Shown piece by piece: positions 1 through 11,447 of a stretch of DNA of 64,000 bases (the first letter of the stretch is position 1; each line of letters starts with the position of its first letter). Under the pieces are notes generated by a model. It saw only the letters and a program-made list of their open reading frames with translations, was not told where the DNA came from and made no database searches. Source of the DNA: Megalobrama amblycephala (lineage: Eukaryota > Chordata > Actinopteri > Cypriniformes > Xenocyprididae). The stretch lies in the NCBI RefSeq assembly GCF_018812025.1, contig NC_063057.1, forward strand, positions 16,547,963 to 16,611,962. Direction: 5' to 3'. A program made the position numbers and the translations under genes.

Positions 1-906
1 GAATGTGTCTGTGAAGTTTCAGCTCAAAATACCCCATAGATTTTTTTTAATTCATTTTTTTAACTGCCTATTTTGGGGCATCATTAACTATGCACCGATA
101 TATAGGTTGCGGCCCCTTTAATCCTCATGCTCCCCTTCCCCCGGAGCTCGCGCTTGCCTTGAACAGCATAAACACAGTTTACACAGCTAATATAACCCTC
201 AAAATGGATCTTTACAAGATGTTCATCATGCATGCTGCATGCATACATCGGATCATGTGAGTATTGTATTTATTTGGATGTATTACATTTGATTCTGAAT
301 GAGTTTGAGGCTATGCTGCGTGGCTAAAGCTGACATTACACACTGTTGGAGAGATTTATAAAGAATGAAGTTGTGTTTATGTATTATATAGACCGCAAGT
401 GTTTAAAAATGAAAATAGCGACAGCTCTCTTGTCTCCGTGAATACAGTAATAAACGATGGTAACTTTAACCACATTTAACAGTACATTAGCAACATGCTA
501 ACGAAACATTTAGATAGACAACTTACAAATATCACTAAAAATATCATGTTATCATGGATCATGTCAGTTATTATTGCTCCATCTGCCATTTTTCGCTATT
601 GTTCTTGCTTGCTTACCTAGTCTGATGATTCAGCTGTGCACATCCAGACGTTCTGCCCTTGTCTAATGGCTTGATCATGGGCTGGCATATGCAAATATTG
701 GGGGCGTTCCTCCTGACTGTTACATAACAGTCGGTGTTATGTTGAGATTCGCCTGTTCTTCGGAGGTCTTTTAAACAAATTAGATTTATATAAGAAGGAG
801 GAAACAATGGAGTTTGAAACTCAGTGTATATCTTTTCTATGTACTGAACTCTTGTTACTCAACTATGCCAAGATAAATTCAATATTTAATTCTAGGGCAC
901 CTTTAA
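1..906 (-). mobile_element. TTAA-flanked non-autonomous DNA transposon, copy 1 (cut by window edge)
   Basis: This stretch is the reverse complement of 14520-15420, with only scattered differences. Its inner end reads GGGCACCTTTAA at 895-906, matching the terminal repeat of the second copy. The other end is cut off by the start of the window. No reading frame is long or shared enough to be a transposase, so the element is non-autonomous. The TTAA at the terminus resembles the target site of piggyBac-type elements; the superfamily is inferred from that alone. Confidence 0.75.
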
Positions 907-1889
907 TTTGTGTTCCGAAGATGAATGAAGGTCTTACGGGTGTGTAATAAATAACATTATTTTCATTTTTGGGAGAACTAACCCTTTAATGCCTGTACGA
1001 GTACGACTGGGTGGATGTTGCATTATATGCAGTTCCAAGATGCGAAAAGGTTGCAGTGACCAAAGCGTAACTGACAGACACACTAGGAACAATAAAGTTC
1101 CTTCTATTTAAAGTAATATGCCAATAAAGACCCATTCATATTAAGGAAAATAACTATAAAGATAAAGTTTTGAAAATTGTTCTAAATCTAAAAGAATAGC
1201 AGAGTCCACTCCACACCACAACTATAATGATGACACAAAACGATATTGTCAGAATCACTTTCTAGCTGATGAATGATATAAATAGCCAATCAAAATCCAT
1301 CCTGCTTTAAGGCGACATAACTTCGGCTCATAATAAACCGAATATAACTGCACATTGCTGTGGACACTAATATAGTTATCTTTCTTGGCGTGAACGGGCC
1401 TCAAAAGAGTTTGAGCGTGTTGAACACACTGAAAAAAAGAGGGCCGCAGAAGAGTGTAAAAACGTATTGGGTTTGGATCAGCAGCGGTTGCTAGCAGCAT
1501 GCAGGCAGATTATACCGGATCAATGTGCACATGTTTAATGCATCAAGCCTTGTCTACCCAGGGGGCAAAACAATGAAATGACACTGAACTTGTAATGGTA
1601 CAATGCAAAAATAGAGTCAAAGCTACATGGGTGAGCAGAGAGGGGAGGAAGGAACAAAAAAGGAAACTGAACCTTGCACAGAGGAAGTTCGACCATACCC
1701 TGTCTCGCTGGCCCCGGCTCTGAACAATACTTGTCTACTGAGAAACAATAGCGGGGTAGGGTCTACTGGACACAGCGTCCAACCAAGTTGCCCAGTGTAG
1801 CTTTTTACAGTTCTCAATGAGATTTTTATCCCCAACACTTTTTTTTTTAATGGATATATTTTTTAAGAGTGACACTTAGACTATGGGAG
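907..1889. other. Intergenic spacer with a MITE end fragment
   Basis: No gene is seen. Positions about 910-988 match the outer arm of the TTAA foldback MITE found intact at 52407-53170: the motif GATGAATGAAGGTCTTACGG followed by a TTTTTGGG(A)GAACTAACCCTTTAA-type end. The rest is AT-rich unique sequence with short frames only. Confidence 0.6.
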
Positions 1890-2957
1890 CAGGGATGGGC
1901 AGTATTTATGATACATGTATATTGTACATGTACAATAGTATTTTGTAATTTGTATTTGATAGGGTTGATGAAAATGGTTTTGTATTTTGTATCAAAATAC
2001 TTTAGTGTTTTGTATTTTTGTATTTTTAAAATACTGTAAAATACTTTGTAAGAAGTCTACATGATGACATCATAAAATTGCGGCCTCTGATTGGTGCTTA
2101 CTCAGTAGTTTGCCCAGACTTGTTGCGATTAGAACAGAAAATTGATCCATATGGAAGAAGGTGGTCAAGAAACGTGCAGGCTGCCAGCTTTCCATCAATT
2201 TTTAGCATGAATTGCTTTAATTTTTAACAGTTCATATTAAGTTTTGGTGTTCATTTTGGTAGCCTAGGCTAAATAGTTTACCAGTTTACATAATGTTCTT
2301 GAAAACTATTATACCGAGCAGCAACCCCCTATATTATGATTAACAATCAAATGATTAATTGGTTAAAAACTAGTTGCTATGAATACAGGTGCCGTCACTT
2401 GTCTTCTTATGAAGGACTTGTTTGTCATTGAGTCAGTGTTGCTGATGCAAAGTAGGCCCTTCGTTACCAAACACCAAGTAACTAAATTAGGATACAATTA
2501 TGAGTCATTTGCAAACATTATACTGTTGGTTACTTTAAAACTAAACTTCATCTGGGAGATCACAAGGATATGTGAATATTTGTTCTGGTAAAGCCACAAT
2601 ATGTAAATTTTCGCCTCTAAAGATCGCTAATTCAAAACAAAGGCGAAGCTCGATGACACCTTAATTTCACGGAATCATGGGAGGTGTTGTCTTCACGTCT
2701 ACAGCAGGTGGAAAAGAATCGGGATGGGACTCAGGAAGAAATCATGTTTATGGAGAGATTATTAACGTTACTGTAGTATGAAGCAGAGCAGGACCGAATG
2801 CTGTGGAAGCTGAACGAGCCACTGGAGCAATTACTAATGAGAGACGAGTGTGACACACAGCTCGACAGCAGCGGATCTTTTATTATGCCACAGTTGCCGC
2901 TTCCGCTTCTTTCGGTCATGTGCACGTAGGGTAAAGCAGCACTGCTTATCATATTAG

Positions 2958-3288
2958 TGTGGCGACCAGGGCGGGCGAGAGCCGTGAGGGAACGGCGCGA
3001 GGCCGGTGGCGCGAGAGTTAATGAGCTCCACCTGGGAGGCGCACCGGCCTTGAGTCTCTCACGGAGGAGCTCCGGAAGCATAAAAGGAGGAGTGACGACA
3101 GTGAAGGACGAGAGAGGACCAGGCCTGGACTTATGTTATGTTTTATTATGTTTGTGTGGCCAGCAGACGTCCGCGAGGGTTTGCCGGCATTACTTTCGTT
3201 TTGTTCTTTGTTTATTTTATTAAAGATTATTGTTTGAATGTTCGCTGGTTCCTGCCTCCTCCTTCCCACATCTACGAACCGTGTTACA
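2958..3288 (+). repeat. Left LTR of the compact LTR element
   Basis: 331 bp, TG...CA ends, closely similar to the right LTR but with about 12 extra bases (around 3052-3063, TCTCTCACGG region). It contains ATAAAAGG near 3079 as a likely TATA box and ATTAAAG near 3221 as a likely poly(A) signal. Confidence 0.85.
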
Positions 3289-3908
3289 TTGGTGGCGAAA
3301 CCTGAGAGGAAGGAGGGACATGCTGTCGGAGAGACCTCGCTGCTGAGGGGGATCGCGATGCTGCGGAGTTCGGGCAGCGGGGGAGTGAAGACTGCGAGAG
3401 GCTGCCTGAGGCGGTGGTACTGGAGCCTTGTGAAAGGTGGGATGGAGACCTGGATGCCGTGCTCCTGGGACGAGGTGGGCTGGCTGCCGTCCTGGAGGGA
3501 GCGGACGAGTGCCATCGTCTGCCGTGGGCCGGAGCCTGCTACCGTCCGCCATGAATGGGAGGAGCAGGGGACGGCGGACTCGTTGCCGGCTGCCCTCAAC
3601 CGGAGGAGCCATCGCCGGCCGCCAGGAGGCGGTCGAGAATCAGGCCGTCCACCGAGCGTCCAGTGCCATCGCATGGCACCGCGAGGAAGAGCCTCTCGGC
3701 AGGCTGAGGACCGAGCGGAACTGGACCCAGAATTTTTTTCTTTTTCCTCTCTCCCCTCTCTCGTTCTGTCGCTCCCCTTGCTTCCGTCTCCTTTCTCTCA
3801 TCTTGTCTGTCTTTACCCCCAGGTGCTGCGGCCACCGAGACAGGCCCCTGGGGGGGGAGTAAGCACAGTCGCGGGAGTACCCCCCGGCCTGCGAGGGGCG
3901 ATGGGGTA

Positions 3909-4227
3909 TGTGGCGATCAGGGCGGGCGAGAGCCGCGAGGGAACGGCGCGAGGCCGGTGGCGCGAGAGTTAATGAGCTCCACCTGGGAGGCGCACCGGCC
4001 TTGAGGAGCTCCGGAAGCATAAAAGGAGGAGCGACGACCGTGAAGGATGAGAGAGGACCAGGCCTGGACTTTACGTTATGTTTTATTATGTTTGTGTGGC
4101 CGGCAGATGTCCGTGAGGGTCTGCCGGCATTACTTTCCTTTGGTTTTTGGTTTATTTATATATTAAAGTTTGTTAAATGTTCGCTGGTTCCCGCCTCCTT
4201 CTTCCCACATCTACGAACCGTGTTACA
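3909..4227 (+). repeat. Right LTR of the compact LTR element
   Basis: 319 bp, same TG...CA termini as the left LTR. It differs by point changes and the missing 12-base insert, so the pair has aged since insertion. It is followed directly by the ATTAG target duplication. Confidence 0.85.
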
Positions 4228-4397
4228 ATTAGATACATTTGTGTGTTGAAAGTTGGTATAGTGCTACTCTGTGCGTTCGCTCAGCGGCTACTATGAGACA
4301 CTTGTTGCACACTGCAGTAAGCTAGATCGATATTAGTCATGGTAAAAGATGGTACTCGCGATAAATCAAGAAAACGAGATTCAAACAAAAAGACTTA

Positions 4398-5130
4398 GGG
4401 CCAGATTTACTAACAGCTTGTGTCAGCGCAAACCCTCTTTTGGTGTTAAAAAACTACTGTCGGGATTTACTAAAGACACGCAGTATAGAATTAGCGCTGA
4501 AAAGGCGTGGCTGAGTTGTGTTTGCAGCTGACCTTATTGCATATGCATTTTTAGGAGTTTACCTTTCAGATGCAAAATTTATGGGAGGAGAGTATTTAAA
4601 TGAATCACACAAGGCGATTTACTAATGTTTGCGCTCGTCAATTTACTGGTATTTACACCATTATTTAACGCCCTAAAAAAAAGCATGCCTGAACACATTT
4701 TGTGACATGGCTGCAATTGTTGCTGTTAGGAGGAGACACCGCAGAGAACAAAGAGCGTGTGGAAGAAGGATCATTAATTACTTTGAAATGCCAGAGTAAG
4801 ATCTTATCCGAACATATCATTTGCCAAGCTATGTTGGCCTTAAATTATTTTATTCAAGATATGTGTATGTGTTTGTCAGATTACATGCTAAGTTGCGCCT
4901 GTGTCGACCCGCACCTGATGAGAACATCAGCATCAGGATTCAGCTCTGTTTGTTTGCGACCGAACTCTAATTTGCACTGCACTTGGCAGATTGCGTTAGT
5001 CATTATGTAAATGATTCGACCGTGACTGTGTTCTTTAATATGCATGTCAGCAAATCACGTGCAAAACTTGCCACTCCCATCAACACATTTGTGGAATTGT
5101 GCTCTTTGCCCCGTTTACTAAATCTGGCCC
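4398..5130 (+). mobile_element. PIF/Harbinger-type element with decayed transposase start
   Basis: The inverted ends GGGCCAGATTTACTAA (4398) and TTTACTAAATCTGGCCC (ending 5130) are flanked by TTA on both sides (4395-4397 and 5131-5133), the 3-bp target duplication of this superfamily. An ATG at 4707 opens a short arginine-rich frame (Met-Ala-Ala-Ile-Val-Ala-Val then a run of Arg) that resembles the start of a HARBI1-type transposase. It is interrupted soon after, so no working enzyme remains. Confidence 0.8.
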
Positions 5131-5782
5131 TTAATGTGTTAAGTGATATAACATGAGTTTTCTGTCGATGAATGTATCCAAACAGTTGCTTCCCTGTCTA
5201 ATAAAACTCATAATATACAGTACTAAAGTGTCTTTGATGTTTCCATGTTTTTTCGACAAAATAAAATGGGAAATCAAAGGTAATGATGTCATTGATAGGC
5301 GACACACGGACACAGTGTGTCCTGGTTAAAATTGCTTATTTCTCTGGATTTAGAATTTCTTGGAAACATTTGGGATACTGTAAGTACACAAGTCAACAAA
5401 AAATATAAAATTGTTTTAGTGGTTTTTGAATATTTTAATCTAAAAATCCTACATATTTGTGCCTTTAACTGGTTGCATATGTCAGATTTATTGCATGACT
5501 CTGGCAGAGAAAAGCTGTTGCTATCAAACATTGTTTACTTAATCAAGTCAGTGTAATGGTGAAGGGATAGATCAAATGGGCTAACTGATGGAAGGTTTGC
5601 GAAGAAATTTCATGCTCCCTTGTAAAAGTATTTTGTAGTATATTCAAAATACAGTAGTTTATTTTGATACATGGTTTGGCTGCTGTATTTTGTAGTTTAT
5701 TTTGATACATTTAAAATTAAGGTATTTGGTATTTTATTTTAAAATACATTTTGATGTATTTTTGCCCATCCCTGTATGGGAG

Positions 5783-8700
5783 ACATACTGGCATTGAGAT
5801 TGTTTCAATGTGTGAAATTTTAATGTTAGCTACAATAGAAACAATATACCACGCAATTAAATATTGGAACTCGTATGATGAAGTGAAAGTTTTGCATGCT
5901 AGCTTCGGTATATAAGAATGGAGATCAAGCTATTAAAAACAAAAACAAAAAACTGGAGAGCAAATGTAAGCTTTTGCTGCCACCTTGTGGGATAGAATAG
6001 AAGCTACGACTTCTGGCGAGTTTGACTGCTTCAAGTTGTATTTTTAACAATAAAAAGCTGTAAAAGAAAGCTTGTGATAAGAAATCAATGACTTCATAGT
6101 CGATATTTTTTTTTAGTTTTTACCAAATTTTGTCATATAGACAATACACATGTAATTTAAACTACAACTGTAAATATTTTGTTTTTATTGTGAAGCTCTC
6201 AAAAATACGTTTTATTGTTTGTGATGTTTATTAAATGTTTTATGTACAAAACCTAGTATAGCTATTTGTTGTTCAGTGTGGCGCGCGCCAAGTACTTAGG
6301 CACGTGCTTGTCAGTTCGTTTGAAAAATAACCGTCGGTCTTGTAAAATCATCGTCCTACATCTAATATAGTATTTTATAGTCATTTAAATGTTACTTATC
6401 CTGCATTTAAATGCCATCGACTGGCGATAAATATGTGACTTGTCAGAATAGTGTTTGTTTATCACGAAATTGCTAGTTTAATTTAAAAACAAGTAACGTA
6501 TAGAAGTCATGAGCGCGACACTACATATTTCTTCTCACACAGCTAAGAGAAAGGTGTACTGAAAATGACTGGAAGCAACGACATCGATGAAAATTATATC
6601 ACCTGTGTAAGTGGACCGTTTTAATACCTGCCCAAACGAGTGCAGACCAGAAACCCGCCTCTGAGCGACTGAACCAGCCTGCCATTGGAAACTCAGCGCT
6701 CGTTGACATCTCTGCAGCACAGACTGCTGCTGGTAAGTGTTACTGCACTTTATCAGTGAGTCCCACAGTGTAAGCTTTTATTATTAGTTTTTTTTTTTTT
6801 TTTTTTTTTTAATTCTAAGCCACAAGAACATGAGGTATTATTATGTAAATTTACATAAATTTCAGTGCTTTCAAAGCATTACATGTTTTCAGCGCTTTGT
6901 TCTAAAAGATTTACGTATAATTAAAATAATTTATAAAATGTGAAAAATTTGGTTAGCAAAAAGCCCACTTCTTTTTATATAGGCTATATGGTATTTTCCT
7001 AATACAATAAATGTATAACATGTTCTTTACATCCCAAATTATCATTCAGAAAATAAAAAAGCACATCAAATACACAAATGTCTATCATAGACTCCAGTTT
7101 TCTATTCATATAAATCTTTCCAAAATAATTGTGTGTAGGGGAAAAAAATCACAAAATTCTTGTCCACATTCACAGGTGTATGAAATATTGAGTTTTAATC
7201 TTTCCAAAACAAGCTTAACAGGATAAATTCTAAGTACTTTGTCAGACACTTCCTTAATTTTGTTACTGATACAAAACTTATTTTGCAGTTTCATTGCTTT
7301 GTCCCTAGAAAAATAAGACCAAGAAAAAGAAAAAGACACAGAACAAAGAGCATTTCTTACCTTATTGCTAAGCTGATGTTTTAAAATATCAACATTATCA
7401 ATGTAAATATTTCCACAAAGATTATCTATGTTGATTTCCACTGAACTAGTTCCTTAAAAGTAACAGCACTCTTTGAAATTGCGTCAAGAACAATAGCAAA
7501 GTCTCTTGGTTTAACCGGTATCTGAAATTTTTGAATTCAGTATATGATATTCAGTATATATGACAACAGATATCATTGGAAATAACCAACAGCCTTACTA
7601 AAATAATCCCTATATTGAGCCAATTATGATAGAATAGTGATTTGTTTTTAAATAGTGTGTCTTTGTTATTCCATATGAAAAAAATTGTGTGGTGACTGAA
7701 AAACTGTCCTTATATTTCCATGCTAGCAGGGCTTGTCTGTGAAAACTGGCCAATTTAACAGGGATTTTGTCAACAGAAAAATTATACTTCAACAAAAAGC
7801 GTATACCAAATATATAATTAAATATATAAAGAAAGTGTACTATAATCTCAAGTCCCCCTTGCTCTTTAGTGTTGCAAATTATCTCTCTTTTTTTTTAAAT
7901 AATGTAGCTTTATATAAAGTCATAATGTATCTCCTATGTATCTAAATACTTAATCGCCATAGGAGGCACATCTAATTATAAAGATGTAACAGATCTAGAT
8001 ATACATTGTGCCTATACCATCCCAATTGACATCCCAAATACTGATATACCCCTCATTAGCCACAAATTAAATTTCTTTTCTGTTTTCTCAATAATTGGCT
8101 CAAAATATTACTGACTCCTTTGTTTTTCATTTTTACAAAATACTACACAGAATTATGTTAAATATTCTCTGTTTCTGTAGACTAGAGGAACAAACTCTGA
8201 GGGGAAACAATACAGAATTATTTAAATTTATTTTAAGGCCTGAAACAGCAGTGAATAAGTCAATATATCTATTTATCAGTGTTTTCTGAGCGATCAGGAA
8301 TTTACCTACAACTGTTATGAACATCCTAACTGAATTAGCCAATGAATACACTTTCATTTACTATGCACAACATCAAAAAGCATAGAGTAATGGTCAATAT
8401 TAAGTGACAAAACACATTTGATGCTCATATTGCTGTGCACAATGCTTGGAATTCACTTTTTAAAAACAGGGTCATTAGCATTAATTAATCCACCTGTTAG
8501 TGGTTACCACATGACAGCTAAAATATCAAAAAAAACAAACAAAAAAAACGTTGATGAATATGGTAGCCTATGCTTTGACCATTTGTTATCATAGTGGTTT
8601 ATAGTTGACTTCATCAATTTTGTTGTTTTACTCCATCTATCTTTGTGACCATCCTTCATTATATATTTATGAAATCCATCTTTCAAATATTGATTTTAAA

Positions 8701-9600
8701 CTGCAAATAAATTAATCAAAACAGGGTGCATTTGATTTAATAATCTGTTGATTTTACAGTTCTAAGGCAAGACACCAGGTGAATAGGGTAAAATTCTGAA
8801 ATGTTGTTTAAATATGCATATTAAATATAATTAAATATGTGTTAATTTGCATACATTTCCAGAACACTGGATAAAACCAGGTTGAAATATGTTTAATATG
8901 TTTATAATACTACCAACAGCCAGAAAGCCATGTTTTAGGAATAAAATTTTATATAAACATGGCAAATTCTATATGAACAAACCTTTCTATAAAAACCTTC
9001 ACAATATTGATAGGAATAAAAACTGGAACATTTGGTGTAAGTGGTGAAATGGAATTGTTTTGAGAAAACGGCCTTTAAAAATTTGCAATTGAAATCTAGC
9101 AACTGAAATCTTGCCAACAGCCAAAACAACAAAAAACAAACAAACAAAAAAAAAATTCTGCCTGAATAAAAATTCTCAGCCAGTGTCATCACCAGTTTCT
9201 AGACAAATCATGTCTTTTGGAAGTGCTGATTTTACTGCATCACATCAACACAAATAACTCAAGAACTAAATATATGACTGACTCCAAACAAATTTACGAT
9301 AAGAAGTGCGTACATTTCCTGTGAAAAAATAATTTCACTCATGCTTTGTCTTTTTTACATTTTAATATAAAATAAGAAGTGGGCTTTCTTGTTCTGTGGG
9401 CTTGTTAAGGCTTCTTCTCCTTATTTTATGACAAATTCATTCAAATAATACTGTCATTGTACAGTACACCTTAAAAACATTTAAAAATTACACATTTTGA
9501 TCAGATAAAGTCTAAAATATATCATATAAAGTTCTTTTTCTGACCTAATAGTTGTGTATTGACTTTTTTTTCTCTTTGTTTCAAAGATAAGAAAAAGGAA
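5783..9600. other. AT-rich intergenic region downstream of leptin-B
   Basis: No gene is supported. The longest frames (for example 7106-7441 minus) are low-complexity and lack start context or family motifs. A poly-T tract lies at about 6789-6811. The block 6535-6735, noted separately, is the only part with exon-like features. The remainder looks like unique spacer. Confidence 0.5.
6540..6731 (+). other. Possible isolated exon, identity unknown
   Basis: A pyrimidine stretch ending in CACACAG (6535-6541) precedes a less AT-rich block that ends in a good donor, CTGCTG/GTAAGTG (donor near 6732). One frame is open from about 6593 to the donor. The encoded residues match no family I recognise and the frame is closed upstream, so a 5' untranslated exon or chance are both possible. 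Confidence 0.15.
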
Positions 9601-9630
9601 TGTAGAGGGTGTTGTTTTTTGTGAAGATAA

Positions 9631-9636
9631 TTTATT
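9631..9636 (-). terminator. Candidate leptin-B poly(A) signal
   Basis: AATAAA on the minus strand about 315 bases downstream of the leptin-B stop codon. It is the first canonical signal I find in this direction. The implied 3' untranslated region is about 330-350 bases. Confidence 0.5.
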
Positions 9637-9950
9637 GTCTTAAAAATTCTTTTAAAAATCCCAACATACTACCAGCTTCACAATCCTCCTGTATTCATGT
9701 CTAATTAATACAATAAACAGCTACAGGCAATTTCAAATTTTTCAGTGCTACAAAACGTCATCATGTGCTAAATATTAAAATATAGCTTAGAAAATAGAAA
9801 GTTGTAGTGTAAAAGACATAAAAAACAAATTGGAAAATTCAAAAAGTATGAATCAAGTCTAATAAGTTAACAAAATATTTCGAGAACTACTCCTTGCATG
9901 TGCATTTTTGAGAGTGATGCATAGAATAAATGATTCATGGCTTACACATT

Positions 9951-11117
9951 TCAGAATAGAAAAGTTTCAGCCACATCTGTGTCTTTGCACCATTTTAGTT
10001 TGTCCATGTTCAGGCAAAGCTTTTCCAGGTACCTCTGGAGCTCCAGGAGGTACAGATAGTTGGAGGTAACGGGGAAGGCTGCTTCTTCTTTGTGCACTGG
10101 GGTCTCGGGGTTGGGCAGGGGGCATCCCTGCGAGGTGGCCAGTCCCTCCAGCATGCTCAGGAGAGTTTCCAAGTCCACTTGGACCTGCTGTAGGTGCTGG
10201 GCTGGAGGCACTCGCAATCTCAACTGCAGGTAGCTCAAGTGAGCGAAAATAGAAGTGAGACCATCAATGGGTGTGTCAATGTCAGGGCCAAAATCAATCT
10301 CTGGAGACATCTGGAAGTGCTGTGGAGACAGATTTAGAGATTTAGAGATTTATAAATAAGCTTCCCATAGTTTACTTATTAAATTGAATTTTCTGTACAA
10401 TGACAATACAGAGCTTGACTTGAATTTCCCACTGTGCAAGATAGTTTCTTTGTCCACAAAAGACAAAGTCAAAGTTAGTTTGTGTCCCAAAATGAAATAA
10501 TAACATCAAGATGAATTGAATGCCAAAAATAAAGAAATGATTTTCTACTCATTGAATTACTAAATAGTGCATTCAAAAATAATCTTAAACAGCTCAAATT
10601 TGTATTTTAAAAAATATACTGATGAAACTATGAATTTACATTGCTACATCGAATATTAATCATAAAATATTATTATTATTATGTTTTTAAATGGCTGATA
10701 ATTAAAACTCAAAATTAAAACAAGCTTTACTCCTGTTCCAATTATAGTTCACCCAAAAATGACACGACTATCATCATTTACTCATTATTCCAAACCTGTA
10801 TGACTTTCTTTCTACTGTGGAACACAAGAGAAATTTGTCTCGGGAAACTGCAATGGGGGGAAAAGTAGTTTGGAGCCCATCATGCTGAAAAATCTTCTTA
10901 TGTGTTCCACAGAAAAAAGAAAGTATACATACAGGTTTGGAGTGAGTTGAAGGCGATTAAATCACTGCAGAACATTTACCTCATCCTTGATTTTTTTAAT
11001 TCGGCTGATGGTAGTTCGGGCCATGATTCGTATCCTGTCCTCGGTAGCTGTGGGTCGGCTGATGCTAACAGCCACCAGGGCTGCCATTGAGAGGGAAAAG
11101 ATCAGGGAAGAGTACAT
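9951..11117 (-). CDS. lepb: Leptin-B (two coding exons)
   Basis: Secreted four-helix cytokine hormone acting through the leptin receptor and JAK/STAT in energy balance and stress. Coding exons are 11117-10980 (46 codons) and 10319-9951 (122 codons plus TGA), joined over a 660-base GT-AG intron between codons, the usual leptin layout. The product is 168 residues, normal for the family. Residues 1-20 (MYSSLIFSLSMAALVAVSIS) form a signal peptide, followed by the first helix (DRIRIMARTTISRIKKIKDE). The rest covers helices B-D, with the conserved pair Cys112 (loop) and Cys157 (near the end) expected to form the leptin disulphide; Cys148 is extra. An 11-residue tail follows Cys157, whereas many leptins end at or near that Cys. 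The start is the first ATG after a TTTTGCAG acceptor. The gene appears intact. lepb rather than lepa is recognised from the N-terminal region and the P-E-I-D-F-G segment. Confidence 0.93.
10742..10977. mobile_element. Degenerate TTAA-family MITE in the leptin-B intron
   Basis: TAGTTCACCCAAAAATGA at 10745 is the outer end of the common MITE family seen at 42755, 52407 and 53213. The opposite arm (CTGTGGAACACAAG... and GTGTTCCACAGAAAAAAG, then ACAGGTTTGGAGTGAGTTGAAGG) runs on to the exon 1 splice donor at 10979. The second outer end is diverged, so its limit is approximate. Confidence 0.7.
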
Positions 11118-11121
11118 CTTT

Positions 11122-11373
11122 CTGCAAAAGATGAAAATGTGTCATGTTTAATTGTATGCAGTATTAAAGTATCCAAAACTTCTGTTTACATATACAAAAA
11201 CAAACAAACAAACAAAAACTTAAATACAGTTGTCCAGTTAAGTACAGTACAACAATGAATTAAATTGTAACAAGAATTAATATTTTAACCAGTCTCATAT
11301 GACATAAAGGTCATATTGGGATGTTTTATGTCCATGTGGACAAGAGCGTCTATGTGAATGAGTGAGTGCTTAC
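11122..11373 (-). other. Probable 5' UTR intron of leptin-B
   Basis: On the minus strand a donor AGAG/GTAAGC lies at 11374/11373 and an acceptor TTTTGCAG ends at 11122, four bases before the ATG. The ATG would then sit almost at the start of exon 2. This is inferred from splice consensus only. Confidence 0.5.
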
Positions 11374-11397
11374 CTCTGGTGTGTTGATGTGCATATT
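11374..11397 (-). other. Probable short noncoding first exon of leptin-B
   Basis: It lies between the TATA box (11429-11421) and the donor at 11373. With transcription starting about 30 bases after TATA, the exon would be only some 20-25 bases. The exact start is not visible from sequence. Confidence 0.4.
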
Positions 11398-11420
11398 GAG
11401 AAACTCAAGCAGGAATCTCC

Positions 11421-11429
11421 CTTTTATAG
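11421..11429 (-). promoter_or_regulatory. Leptin-B TATA box
   Basis: CTATAAAAG on the minus strand, well placed for the short first exon. An AP-1-type site (TGACTCA on the plus strand, 11441-11447) lies 12 bases further upstream. Confidence 0.65.
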
Positions 11430-11447
11430 CCATGGATGATTGACTCA

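Larger units (their letters stand above)
2958..4227 (+). mobile_element. Compact LTR retrotransposon (TRIM-like) with intact target duplication
   Basis: Two direct LTRs (2958-3288 and 3909-4227), each starting TGTGGCGA and ending GTGTTACA, enclose about 620 bp. The whole is flanked by a perfect 5-bp duplication, ATTAG (2953-2957 and 4228-4232). TTGGTGGCGAAACC directly after the left LTR is the likely primer-binding region, and a G-rich tract (3893-3906) before the right LTR is the likely polypurine tract. The interior is GC-rich with a pyrimidine tract at 3735-3830. It holds no gag or pol motif, so the element must be mobilised by a partner. Long frames crossing it (for example 3238-3972) run through both LTRs and are not genes. 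Confidence 0.88.
1890..5774. mobile_element. hAT-type element (3.9 kb) hosting two younger insertions
   Basis: The ends are inverted repeats, CAGGGATGGGCA at 1890 and TGCCCATCCCTG ending at 5774. They are flanked by a perfect 8-bp duplication, TATGGGAG (1882-1889 and 5775-5782), the hAT signature. Sub-terminal sequence is rich in ATTTTGTATTTT-like motifs at both ends. No transposase frame is visible, so it is non-autonomous or decayed. About half its length is later insertions: an LTR element at 2958-4227 and a Harbinger element at 4398-5130. Confidence 0.85.

Noticed and set aside
3238..3972. 244-codon open frame
   Set aside because: It starts inside one LTR and ends inside the other, is GC-rich low complexity and has no domain. 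It is a shadow of the TRIM-like element.
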